A stretch of DNA of 64,000 bases from the NCBI GenBank assembly GCA_965223035.1, contig OZ244980.1:2356001-2420000 (forward strand). Reading direction: 5' to 3'. Of this stretch, positions 50,532 to 58,589 are shown in pieces (within the stretch, counting starts at the first letter, position 1; each line of letters opens with the position of its first letter). Under the pieces are notes generated by a model that saw only the letters and a program-made list of their open reading frames with translations, had not been told where the DNA came from and made no database searches. The DNA comes from CAMDPA01 sp965223035 (lineage in GTDB: Bacteria; Pseudomonadota; Alphaproteobacteria; Rhizobiales; Hyphomicrobiaceae). Both the position numbers and the translations under genes were made by a program.

Positions 50532-51007
50532 TCAGCGGCGAATGGCCGGCCGGGCGCTGATCTCCACCACGGTGCGCAACGAGTTGGCGATGAAGCCGTG
50601 TCGATGGGCGGTCTGGTGCAGGCGGTCGAGATCCGGCGGGTCGGTTGCGGCTGGCCGGAAGTCGTGATCTGGGGCGACAGCGTGACCTTGGTCATCATGA
50701 TGCGGCCATCCTGCGCGCTTCCCATCTCGCCGACCGCGGCATCCTGATAGTCGTCGATGCGAAAGCCGGCCTTGGCCGCGGACTCCAGAAAGAACAGCAT
50801 GTGGCAAGATGCGACGGCCGCCACCAACGCTTCTTCCGGGTCGATGGCGTCCGTGCGCGAATGGGGCAGCGCCACCACCTGAGGGGCGGATGAGGCCGCC
50901 ACCGCGATCCCATCAAACCGCCACCGATGGGCGCGGCTGTAGCGCAGGTCGTTGAATGGCTGCGGTCCGCGCTGCCATTCGATCCTCGCCTGGTAACGTT
51001 CCGCCAT
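50532..51007 (-). pseudogene. OsmC-family protein, frameshifted near 50635
   Basis: Two overlapping frames together make one OsmC protein. The first (from 51007) gives 'RIEWQRGPQPFNDLRYSRAH', 'DPEEALVAAVASCHMLFFLE' with the peroxidatic-type Cys, and 'MMTKVTLSPQITTSG'. The second ends with 'DLDRLHQTAHRHGFIANSLR' and 'TVVEISARPAIRR'. A one-base loss around 50630-50645 separates them. The second conserved Cys (normally before F-I-A-N-S) is Gly, so peroxidase activity would be doubtful even if the frame were intact. It sits inside the gcv operon between gcvH and gcvPA. A sequencing error is possible. Confidence 0.8.
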
Positions 51008-51014
51008 GGCGTTA

Positions 51015-51389
51015 TCAGCTGTCGGCGACGTGGTTGTGATAGGCGCCCTCGTCCATCAGAGCGTCGAGCTCGGCAGCGTTTGCCAACCGCAGTTTGAAGA
51101 ACCAAGCCTTACCCTGGGTGTCCTCGTTGACCAGGGCGGGCTGATCGACCAACCCCTGATTGATCTCGATCACTTCGCCGGACACGGGCGCGTAGATATC
51201 GCTGGCGGCTTTCACGCTCTCCACGACGGCAACCGCGTCGCCGGCCTTTACGCTGCGACCGAGCTCCGGCAGTTCCACGAAAACGACGTCGCCCAACTGT
51301 TCGGCGGCGTGATTGCTAATGCCGATAATCGCGGCGTCGCCGTCGACGCGGACCCATTCGTGATCGGCGCTGAATTTGAGGGTCGACAT
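51015..51389 (-). CDS. gcvH: Glycine cleavage system H protein
   Basis: This 124-aa lipoyl carrier shuttles the aminomethyl group between P- and T-proteins. It has 'FSADHEWVRVDGDAAIIGIS', 'GDVVFVELPELGRSVKAGDA' and the lipoylation site 'VAVVESVKAASDIYAPVSGE' with Lys in the ESVKAASD motif. 'NQGLVDQPALVNEDTQGKAW' completes the fold. It lies 51 bases downstream of gcvT and 7 bases upstream of the broken osmC frame. Confidence 0.98.
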   Translation of the reverse strand: MSTLKFSADHEWVRVDGDAAIIGISNHAAEQLGDVVFVELPELGRSVKAGDAVAVVESVKAASDIYAPVSGEVIEINQGLVDQPALVNEDTQGKAWFFKLRLANAAELDALMDEGAYHNHVADS

Positions 51390-51440
51390 GTGCTGATCCT
51401 TCCTCGATGCGGCCTAAATCTACCGGCCGATGGTCTGACT

Positions 51441-52595
51441 TTATTTGACGTAGCGATGCGGAACGAAGGGGAGCGGTACGACGCTGGCCGGATGGCGGGC
51501 GCCGCGGATCACCAACTGCAGTTCGCTCCCGAGGCCAGCGTGTTCTGCGGCCACGTAACCCATCGCGATCGGCCCCCCAACGGTGGGGCCAAACCCGCCG
51601 GAGGTGATCCGGCCGATGGGCTGGTCGTCGGCCGACAGGATCTCGGTTCCCTCGCGCGCCGGTGCCCGCCCGGCAGGCCTAATCCCGACGCGGCGTCGCG
51701 TGGGGCCTCGGTTGAGTTCGCGTTGGATCCTGCTTGCGCCTGGGAAATCCCCGTCGATGCGCCGCTGCCGGCCGATCGACCAGCTCAAGCCGGCTTCCAC
51801 CGGCGAGGTGGTCTCATCGATGTCGTGGCCGTAAAGGCAAAGGCCGGCCTCCAACCGCAGGCTGTCGCGCGCGCCAAGCCCAATCGCCCGCACCCGGTCG
51901 TCACTGAGCAGGCTCTGCCAGAGCGCTTCAGCCTGGTCGGTAGCGACGCAAAGCTCATAACCGTCCTCGCCCGTATAGCCTGAGCGACTGACCAGACCCG
52001 CGATCGAGCCGATCTGAGCCATCGTCGCCGACATAAAGCGCAACGCGCCGACGGGCGGCGATCGGTGGACCAAAACCGCCTCCGCCATCGGGCCCTGCAG
52101 CGCCAGCAGCTCAAGATCGCCGCGTGGTGTCAGCGTCACGCTTGACGGCAGTCGGGTTGATATGTGCGCAAGGTCAACCCCCTTGCGGGCGGCATTGACG
52201 ACCAGCAACACCTGGTCCTTGTCCAGCCCGTCTGCCTGTTCCGGCGGCCGCGTGACGATCAAGTCATCGATGATCCCACCATCATCATTGAGCAACTGGG
52301 TGTAGCGCTGGCGCCCGGGCTTTAGGTTGAGGATGTCGGCTGGCACCAGCCGTTGTAAGGCCTGGGCGACGGTCTCGTAGCTGCGATCACCGGCCGCCAG
52401 CGTGGCCAAGCCCATGTGACTGACATCGAACAACCCGGCCTTCTGCCGTGTCCATTGATGCTCCTTTAAAATCCCCAGCGCGTAGTGCAGCGGCATCTGG
52501 TAGCCGCCAAACGGCACCAGCTTGGCGCCGAGCGCAAGATGGGCGTCGTAAAGGACGGTGCGGTTCGGCCTGATCTCGGCATTAGCGGTTGGCAT
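51441..52595 (-). CDS. gcvT: Glycine cleavage system T protein (aminomethyltransferase)
   Basis: GcvT moves the methylene group from aminomethyl-lipoyl-GcvH to tetrahydrofolate, releasing ammonia. The 384-aa product has 'FGGYQMPLHYALGILKEHQW', 'AGLFDVSHMGLATLA', 'ILNLKPGRQRYTQLLNDDGG', 'LVSRSGYTGEDGYELCVATD' and 'GLGARDSLRLEAGLCLYGHD', the last containing the catalytic Asp of the family. The ATG at 52595 is preferred over TTG 52607. It is the first gene of the gcv operon and lies downstream of a tandem glycine riboswitch. Confidence 0.97.
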   Translation of the reverse strand: MPTANAEIRPNRTVLYDAHLALGAKLVPFGGYQMPLHYALGILKEHQWTRQKAGLFDVSHMGLATLAAGDRSYETVAQALQRLVPADILNLKPGRQRYTQLLNDDGGIIDDLIVTRPPEQADGLDKDQVLLVVNAARKGVDLAHISTRLPSSVTLTPRGDLELLALQGPMAEAVLVHRSPPVGALRFMSATMAQIGSIAGLVSRSGYTGEDGYELCVATDQAEALWQSLLSDDRVRAIGLGARDSLRLEAGLCLYGHDIDETTSPVEAGLSWSIGRQRRIDGDFPGASRIQRELNRGPTRRRVGIRPAGRAPAREGTEILSADDQPIGRITSGGFGPTVGGPIAMGYVAAEHAGLGSELQLVIRGARHPASVVPLPFVPHRYVK

Positions 52596-52654
52596 GACCG
52601 GTTCCAAACAGGTTCAGCTCGATCGCGGGGGCGCCAAACAGCACCCACACATGA

Positions 52655-52880
52655 GCCCCCTCTGTCGCGGAACCTGAGAGAGTCGGCCTCCCCGCCGTCC
52701 CCATCGTGGAGCGGCTGTGCCTTAACCCCTTCGGTGAGCCGGGCCAGGCGCCACGGCTGCTTTCCAGAGTGCCATCAGACTGCGGTCCGTTTGCCTGAGA
52801 GTTTCCGGGGCGGTTGCTCCTTCGGCGCCAGCAGCGTACCCGGGCGGGCACCTGCCGATCTCTCCCGCAGACCTCCATTG
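52655..52880 (-). promoter_or_regulatory. Tandem glycine riboswitch (gcvT element)
   Basis: Read on the minus strand, the leader of gcvT shows two glycine aptamers in series. Aptamer 1 has GGGAGAGATC, GCCGAAGGAGCAA and CCCCGGAAACTCTCAGGCAA followed by ACGGACCGCAG. Aptamer 2 has CTCTGGAAAGCAG, CACCGAAGGGGTTAAGGC and CTCTCAGGTTCCGCGACAGA followed by GGGGG. The linker between them is short, as in cooperative two-aptamer switches. Glycine binding normally turns the gcv operon on. No clear intrinsic terminator follows, so control may be at translation or by another hairpin. Confidence 0.95.
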
Positions 52881-53123
52881 GCCTGCCGCGATCATAGGTT
52901 GGTCGTTGACGATGTCAACGCGGCCAGCCGAGAGCCTGGAAAACTTGGTCTGCCAGCATCGCCCCACCAACCCCGACATCACCAACCCTGCAGCACTGTG
53001 GGCTCTAGCGAGGACAGACCTGCGTGAATGGCGTACAAAACGCCGACTGAGGCCGCTGTGGCCTCCGGCCCAATGTCGATCGACGGCTGCACCGTCCCGA
53101 TCGCAACCCGAGGTGGCGATGAC
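52881..53123. other. Gap upstream of the glycine riboswitch
   Basis: This 243-base region lies between the riboswitch and the 3' end of the lipoprotein gene, both transcribed on the minus strand. It should contain the gcv operon promoter. No gene or repeat is recognised. Confidence 0.5.
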
Positions 53124-53855
53124 TCAGAGCCGGTTGGAGAACTCGTTGGAGACCTGGTAGCCCGCACCGGCCGGCTGCGCCCGTTCAAAGCCGACCAGGA
53201 TCTCAAACTCCCCGGGTCGCGAGCCGATCGGCAGCTCGAAGGTCAGCAGCTTCACCGTCGAGAAATAGCCGATCGGCCGGTCAATCGTCACCGCCGTTTC
53301 GAGCTTTATGGCCTCAGTGTGAAGCGTGGCGCGCTGAGCGTCCAATAAAGCGACCCTGATCGGCAGCGACACCAAGCCCGACCGGCCTTTCGGCCCCAAC
53401 AGGACGCGGCCCGAGAACCCATATTTCACCGTGATGGCGCCGCCGTTGATCTGACATTCACGGGCGGTCTTTGATAGTTCGCCACGGTGAACGACTGCGA
53501 GCCCGTCGCCGATGCGGCCCGGTTGGTAGATCGTGATCTGATTGTTGTTTTCCTGGATTTGAACCCGCGGACATCCCCCGGGAGTCGACTTTCCGAAACC
53601 GGTGGCCGGTGCAGCCTCGCCACGCGCGGCTGCAAGCAATTGGTCCTTGTCCACGTTGTCCGATTGGGCCGCAGGCGTTGAGCCGGTGGTCATCGCATTG
53701 CCGCTGAGCCCAGAGGTAAACGAGTTCAGCCCGCAGCCCGACACACCAAGCGCCAATGCCGCCACGATTATTGCGGCGGTTAGCCGACGGTGCGGCGAGG
53801 CCCCAAGGGTGACGCTCGTGGCGATGCCGTGCGTGACTGTGGTTGTCATTTGCAT
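53124..53855 (-). CDS. Predicted lipoprotein of unknown function
   Basis: This protein is about 243 aa with a lipoprotein signal ('TAAIIVAALALGVSGCGLNS', lipobox VSGC). A low-complexity Ser/Thr/Ala linker leads to a beta-rich domain ('GCPRVQIQENNNQITIYQPG', 'ECQINGGAITVKYGFSGRVL', 'GYFSTVKLLTFELPIGSRPG', 'FEILVGFERAQPAGAGYQV'). I do not recognise the family. Cysteines in the mature domain (CPRV and ECQI) could form a disulfide. The start is uncertain (53855 or 53849). It is divergent from ispH. Confidence 0.75.
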   Translation of the reverse strand: MQMTTTVTHGIATSVTLGASPHRRLTAAIIVAALALGVSGCGLNSFTSGLSGNAMTTGSTPAAQSDNVDKDQLLAAARGEAAPATGFGKSTPGGCPRVQIQENNNQITIYQPGRIGDGLAVVHRGELSKTARECQINGGAITVKYGFSGRVLLGPKGRSGLVSLPIRVALLDAQRATLHTEAIKLETAVTIDRPIGYFSTVKLLTFELPIGSRPGEFEILVGFERAQPAGAGYQVSNEFSNRL

Positions 53856-54144
53856 GATGAATGCCGAGTCAGCTTGCTGAATGCCGCGGACATAAGCCGC
53901 GCGCAATCAGCACGCGGACACCGTCCTACGCGGAGACAACCGGTGCGTCGGTCGCCGAACGCCACCAAAACTCTAATCCCCCTCAAGAATCAAAACCTAG
54001 CACCCTCGACAGGCTCCAGCCAAGCGCGTAGCACGTATTGTACACGCCAACGGTCTGGACCAGGGCATCGCTGACCCGCAGATTGTGCGCCTTGTCCCTC
54101 GCCGGCGGCACAGCTCGCCCTGCAACACCGCGTGGAAGCAATGC

Positions 54145-55140
54145 ATGCCTGATCTCGTCGCGCCTCAACGGCCTACTCCTCGTCATCGCATCACCGTCCT
54201 GCGCGCAAGTCCGCGCGGGTTCTGCGCCGGCGTCGATCGGGCCATCAAGATCGTCGAATTGGCGTTGGCCAAGTTCGGAGCGCCGGTTTATGTCCGGCAC
54301 GAGATCGTCCACAACCGCACTGTCGTCGACCAGCTACGTGCCAAAGGTGCCGTTTTTGTGGAGGAGCTCGACGAGATCCCGGAAACTGAGCAACCTGTGA
54401 TATTTTCAGCACACGGCGTACCGAAGTCCGTGCCTGCGGCGGCCAAGTTGCGCAACCTCACGTATGTGGATGCAACCTGTCCACTCGTCTCTAAGGTGCA
54501 CAAGGAGGCCCAACGACAGCACGCGGCCGGCCGCCACATACTCTTGATCGGTCACGCCGGCCACCCCGAGGTGATCGGCACCATGGGACAATTGCCCGCC
54601 GGCACGGTCACCTTGATCGAGACCGTCGGCGAGGCCAGAACCATTGAGCCCGAGCACGCGGATCAACTGGCCTTTGCAACCCAGACCACTTTGTCGGTCG
54701 ACGATACCGCGGAGATCGTCGAGGTGTTGCAGCGCCGGTTTCCAACCATTGCCGCTCCGCACAAGGAGGACATCTGCTACGCGACCACCAACCGTCAGAA
54801 CGCGGTCAAGGCGATCGCAAAGCATTGCGATGGTCTGATCGTGGTGGGGGCCCCGAATAGCTCCAACTCCCGTCGGCTGGTTGAGGTGGCGCAACGCGAA
54901 GGCTGTCAACGTGCGTTTTTGGTACAGCGGGCCGCGGACCTGGATCTCGCGACGCTTGACGGCGTCGGTACCCTCGGCCTCACGGCGGGTGCCTCGGCGC
55001 CGGAGCAGTTGGTCGACGAAGTAATCGATGCCCTCAGCACGCGGTTTGATATCACCATCGAGGACGTCACGACCGTGGCTGAATCCGTTGCGTTCAATGT
55101 GCCGCGGGAGCTGCGCGAGGCCGAGGCGATCGATCGATGA
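54145..55140 (+). CDS. ispH: 4-hydroxy-3-methylbut-2-enyl diphosphate reductase IspH
   Basis: IspH performs the last step of the MEP isoprenoid pathway, making IPP and DMAPP with an iron-sulfur cluster. The 331-aa product has the three cluster cysteines in 'ASPRGFCAGVDRAIKIVELA', 'TYVDATCPLVSKVHKEAQRQ' and 'KEDICYATTNRQNAVK', plus 'VYVRHEIVHNRTVVDQL' and 'IFSAHGVPKSVPAAAK'. The ATG at 54145 is preferred over a longer frame. It begins the ispH-thrB-rnhA set on the plus strand, an order known from other alphaproteobacteria. Confidence 0.97.
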   Translation: MPDLVAPQRPTPRHRITVLRASPRGFCAGVDRAIKIVELALAKFGAPVYVRHEIVHNRTVVDQLRAKGAVFVEELDEIPETEQPVIFSAHGVPKSVPAAAKLRNLTYVDATCPLVSKVHKEAQRQHAAGRHILLIGHAGHPEVIGTMGQLPAGTVTLIETVGEARTIEPEHADQLAFATQTTLSVDDTAEIVEVLQRRFPTIAAPHKEDICYATTNRQNAVKAIAKHCDGLIVVGAPNSSNSRRLVEVAQREGCQRAFLVQRAADLDLATLDGVGTLGLTAGASAPEQLVDEVIDALSTRFDITIEDVTTVAESVAFNVPRELREAEAIDR

Positions 55141-55202
55141 CCGAAAAACGGATCCCTCGGGCGCAACCTCCGGGCACTTCGGCTTAGCCACGCAGCGTGA
55201 AC

Positions 55203-56168
55203 ATGGCGGTATATACCCAAGTCGGCGATCGAGATCTGGCGCGCTTCGTGGAAGGGCATGGCCTGGGCGAGTTGCGCTCGTTCAAGGGCATTGCCGAAGG
55301 GGTTGAGAACACCAACTATCTGGTGCAGACAACGCAGGGCCGGTACATACTGACGCTCTACGAAAAGCGCGTGGACGCCAAAGACCTACCGTTTTTCCTT
55401 GGATTGATGGAGCATCTCGCCGCGCGCGGCATCAATTGCCCGCTGCCGGTGCGAGACGCAAACGGTCAGCATGTCAGCACGTTGGCTGGCCGGCCGGCGG
55501 CGATCTGCACATTTCTTGACGGTATCTCGGTTGGAGAGCCAGAACCGCGACACTGCATGCTGGTCGGTGAGGCGCTGGCCAACTTCCATCTGGCGGGCGC
55601 AGATTTCGCACTGACACGCGCCAACGCGCTGGGTCCTGAGGGTTGGCGCGCGTTGTTTGAGCGTTTCTCAGATCGTGCCGATGAGGTCCGATCCGGACTG
55701 GGCAAGGTCATCGCCGACGAGTTGGACGTCTTGCGGCCACGTTGGCCGAAGTCGCTGCCCGGTGGCGTTGTGCATGCCGATCTGTTCCCTGACAATGTGT
55801 TCTTCCTGGGTGACAGGTTGTCAGGTATCATCGACTTTTATTTCGCCTGCAACGACAGCTTTGCCTACGATCTGGCGATCTGCCTCAACGCCTGGTGCTT
55901 TGAGCCGGATGTCAGCTTTAATCCGAGGAAGGGGCGGGCGCTGTTTGACGGATACCAGGGTGTTCGCCGCTTACTGGACAGCGAGTGTTCGGCGTTCCCG
56001 ATATTGGCACGGGGCGCCGCCTTACGTTTTTTGCTCACCCGCGCCTATGACGTGCTGGTGACACCGCCGGATGCGTTGGTTCGCCCGCACGACCCCGATC
56101 ATTACCTGCAGCGCCTGCGCTGGCATCAACGGGTCGATCGCCCGAGCACCTATGGATTGGACCTATAA
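55203..56168 (+). CDS. thrB: Homoserine kinase ThrB (type II, aminoglycoside phosphotransferase fold)
   Basis: ThrB phosphorylates homoserine in threonine synthesis. The 321-aa product belongs to the APH-fold type typical of alpha- and gammaproteobacteria. It has 'IAEGVENTNYLVQTTQGRYI', 'LTLYEKRVDAKDLPFFL', the catalytic loop 'GGVVHADLFPDNVFFLGDRL' and the metal-binding 'GIIDFYFACNDSFAYDLAIC'. 'LNAWCFEPDVSFNPRKGRAL' follows. A GTG two codons upstream (55197) is possible. It ends four bases before rnhA, consistent with one transcript. Confidence 0.95.
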   Translation: MAVYTQVGDRDLARFVEGHGLGELRSFKGIAEGVENTNYLVQTTQGRYILTLYEKRVDAKDLPFFLGLMEHLAARGINCPLPVRDANGQHVSTLAGRPAAICTFLDGISVGEPEPRHCMLVGEALANFHLAGADFALTRANALGPEGWRALFERFSDRADEVRSGLGKVIADELDVLRPRWPKSLPGGVVHADLFPDNVFFLGDRLSGIIDFYFACNDSFAYDLAICLNAWCFEPDVSFNPRKGRALFDGYQGVRRLLDSECSAFPILARGAALRFLLTRAYDVLVTPPDALVRPHDPDHYLQRLRWHQRVDRPSTYGLDL

Positions 56169-56172
56169 GGCG

Positions 56173-56658
56173 ATGACCGACAACGATACCGCGGCCCGGC
56201 GTTCGACGGCATCCACAAATAAGCCGAACGTGGTGATCTATACCGATGGTGCGTGCTCGGGCAACCCGGGGCCGGGTGGTTGGGGCGTCGTGTTGAAGTC
56301 GGGTCGTCACCGCAAGGAGTTATCCGGTAGTGAGCCGGCGACCACCAATAACCGCATGGAGCTGTTGGCAGCGATCACCGCTTTGGAAGCTTTGAAACGG
56401 CCGTCGATCGTTGAACTGTTCACCGACAGCCAATACGTCAAGAACGGGATCGAGAGCTGGATCCATCGCTGGAAGCGCAATGGTTGGCGGGCGGCGAACA
56501 AGACGCCGGTGAAGAACGCCGAGTTGTGGCAACGATTGGACGCCGCCGCCGAGCGCCACGACATGCATTGGCGTTGGGTGAAGGGCCATGCTGGGCATCC
56601 GGAAAACGAGCGGGCCGACGAGCTCGCGCGTGCGGCGATCGCTGAGCTGCGCGCGTGA
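56173..56658 (+). CDS. rnhA: Ribonuclease HI
   Basis: RNase HI cuts the RNA strand of RNA-DNA hybrids. The 161-aa product has the four catalytic acids: Asp in 'VVIYTDGACSGNPGPGGWG', Glu in 'TTNNRMELLAAITALEAL', Asp in 'VELFTDSQYVKNGIESWI' and Asp in 'GHPENERADELARAAI'. The basic handle region ('HRWKRNGWRAANKTPVKNAE') is present. A short non-conserved N-terminal stretch precedes the core. The TGA stop runs straight into family 2-like repeat sequence. Confidence 0.97.
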   Translation: MTDNDTAARRSTASTNKPNVVIYTDGACSGNPGPGGWGVVLKSGRHRKELSGSEPATTNNRMELLAAITALEALKRPSIVELFTDSQYVKNGIESWIHRWKRNGWRAANKTPVKNAELWQRLDAAAERHDMHWRWVKGHAGHPENERADELARAAIAELRA

Positions 56659-56690
56659 GCGGGATCGTTCCAGCTCAGTCTGCGACGGCC
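56656..56690. repeat. GC-rich palindromic repeat, family 2, arm fragment at the rnhA stop
   Basis: TGAGCGGGATCGTTCCAGCT CAGTCTG matches the right arm GAGCGGGATGGTTCCAGC-TCACTCTGA of family 2 and begins exactly at the rnhA TGA. The fragment fills most of the 47 bases between convergent rnhA and the UbiD gene. Confidence 0.55.
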
Positions 56691-56705
56691 TAAAGCGGCG
56701 ATGAG

Positions 56706-58121
56706 CTAAGGCCTGTTGCCGGTGTAGCCAGGAATGAACGCGGTCAGGTCGATGGTCTCGTTGCCGGGTACGTATACCTCGTCGGGATAATTGGCCTTGC
56801 GCGTCGCATCGATACCCGTCTTGGTGACGAGATGCGAGCCGCCGGCGGGATCGTAGGAGGCCGGATCGAGCGGCGAGCCCTTGGCGTAGGGGACCATGAA
56901 GACGTCGTGATCGGCCCGCACCCGACACGCGATCGCTTCCAACACCGCGGTGTCATTGGTGAGGTCGACGTCGTGATCGACCACCACGACGAACTTCAAG
57001 AAGGGGTCGGCAACGAACGCAGCCATCGCCGCCTGCTTGGCCTCGCCTTCCATCATCTTTTCGATGCCGATGTAGCACATGAAGCGATAGCGCCCGGCGC
57101 GCGGCACGTGAACGGCCCTCACCGTCGGGCAGGCAATGCGCACCGTTTCTTCGATCAACGGCGTGCGCATCACACCGGACAACAACAAGTTATCCGCGTG
57201 CGCCACGAACGCGTTTTGGTATAAGGGTTGCCGCCGATGGGTGATGGCCTTGATGTCGAGCACCGGGTTCATGCGCTGTGGCCCGTAGGTCCCTGGGTAT
57301 TCGCCGAACGGCGCCTCCAGCCGCCGCTCAACCGGGCGGATCTCACATTCCAAGACGATCTCGGCGTCCGCCGGCACGGCGAGCGGGATGGTCTTGCACG
57401 GCACCAGGCGCAATGGCTGCTGCAACATGCCGCCGGCGATGGAGAGTTCATCGGAATCAAGCGCGGAGAAAGCCAGGCAACCGATGAACACGGCTGGATG
57501 GTGGCCGATCACGATGGCGATCGGACAGGCTTGCCCTCTTCGCTCATACTTTTTCCAGATCACGTTGCCGTCGGCGGTCTCCGACAGCTGGACCCCGAGC
57601 AGGTTCTTTTCATGCACCATATGCCGGTAGATGCCGACGTTGTTGATGCCGGTGTCCGGATCGCGCATGACGGCCAGGCCGGCGGTGATGTATTTGCCGG
57701 CATCCTGTTCGTGATAGGTGCAGATCGGCAGCGTTTCGACGTCGACCTCCGCGCCCAACTGCACGACCTCCTGCACCGGCGCGGTCTCCACGGTTACGGG
57801 CGCGATCGGATTGGCTTGACGTGCGGCGCAGTCCTTGACGAAGTCCCGGACGGTTCCCGCTTCCATGCCGAGCGCCAGCCGCAGGCGCTCGAAATCCGCA
57901 TGCATGTTGGCGACCAGCGGGATCGCCGAGCCCTTGACGTTCTCGAACACGACGACTGGAAAGCGACCATCCTGTTCCAGGCGATGTAGAATGCCGGAGA
58001 CGCCGAAGTGAGGGTCGACCTCATGTGTGATCCGAATCACGTGGTCTGGATAGTCCCGCTCGAGCAGCTGCAAAAAGCTGCGCAGGTCCGGCGCGTTGTC
58101 TCGGTTGGACGTGATCGTCAT
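56706..58121 (-). CDS. UbiD family prFMN-dependent decarboxylase (second copy)
   Basis: This is a complete UbiD-family enzyme of 471 aa. It begins 'DLRSFLQLLERDYPDHVIRI' and has 'VVVFENVKGSAIPLVANMHA', the active-site 'RRLEAPFGEYPGTYGPQR', 'ADNLLLSGVMRTPLIEETVR' and 'FVVVVDHDVDLTNDTAVLEA'. It differs substantially from the partial copy at the start of the window, so the two probably act on different acids. No UbiX-type flavin prenyltransferase gene is close. The GTG at 58130 is an alternative start. It is divergent from the oxaloacetate-decarboxylase-like gene across repeat copy H. Confidence 0.92.
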   Translation of the reverse strand: MTITSNRDNAPDLRSFLQLLERDYPDHVIRITHEVDPHFGVSGILHRLEQDGRFPVVVFENVKGSAIPLVANMHADFERLRLALGMEAGTVRDFVKDCAARQANPIAPVTVETAPVQEVVQLGAEVDVETLPICTYHEQDAGKYITAGLAVMRDPDTGINNVGIYRHMVHEKNLLGVQLSETADGNVIWKKYERRGQACPIAIVIGHHPAVFIGCLAFSALDSDELSIAGGMLQQPLRLVPCKTIPLAVPADAEIVLECEIRPVERRLEAPFGEYPGTYGPQRMNPVLDIKAITHRRQPLYQNAFVAHADNLLLSGVMRTPLIEETVRIACPTVRAVHVPRAGRYRFMCYIGIEKMMEGEAKQAAMAAFVADPFLKFVVVVDHDVDLTNDTAVLEAIACRVRADHDVFMVPYAKGSPLDPASYDPAGGSHLVTKTGIDATRKANYPDEVYVPGNETIDLTAFIPGYTGNRP

Positions 58122-58589
58122 TAGGCTCACTCACTGCAGCCGGCACCGCCACCGCAGTCCCGAGCTAGCGCGCAAGGATGTTCGCCGCTCAACACGCGTG
58201 GGATTATAGGCATGAATTCGGGTTGGTTTCGGCTCCGGTCAAGGGCTGGTTACGCGATGACCTTGGCGGCGGCGGCCGGCGTGGTCAAGCGCGGCGCACC
58301 GCCTCAAGTCGCGATCGTTTGGACTTCGACGTGGCGCGTGGCGTGCCGGGTGATTTGAGTCGAGCCTTGCAGCCCGGCAAGATCGGGCTAGATCATCGCG
58401 CCTTAAATCGGAACCGCAAAGCCGGTTCCGATTTAAGGCGCAAAGATGATCGCTCTTATAGTGGTGAGCAACTTTCTGCCTTAAATCGGGATCGTTCCGA
58501 TTCCGATCAAAGGCAGGTTGCTCTAGCCTATCGGGTGGCATGGCTCGGTCAACGCGTGTGCATGCCGGCGATCTGAGCATGGAGGTGAT
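58122..58589. other. Divergent region containing repeat copy H
   Basis: This 468-base region lies between divergent genes. The first ~265 bases hold no recognised feature and probably include the UbiD promoter. Copy H follows, then 63 bases with a strong GGAGGTGAT ribosome-binding site before the next gene. Confidence 0.6.
58388..58526 (+). repeat. CTAG-bounded palindromic repeat, family 1, copy H (139 bp)
   Basis: CTAG is at both ends. Hairpin 1 is in the short-loop form (AACCGCAAAGCCGGTT). Hairpin 2 has a changed arm (CTGCCTTAAATCGG against CCGATCAAAGGCAG). This is the only copy lying between divergent genes, that is, upstream of both. Confidence 0.94.

Noticed and set aside
50532..51007. 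Programmed ribosomal frameshift in the osmC gene
   Set aside because: The frame changes near CAACCGACCCGCC, which is not a typical slippery heptamer, and OsmC proteins are not known to need frameshifting. A mutation or sequencing error is more likely.
58178..58576. Plus-strand ORF of 132 codons across repeat copy H
   Set aside because: Its C-terminal third is translated from the palindromic repeat, and similar peptides (such as 'ALNRNR') arise wherever the repeat lies in an open frame.
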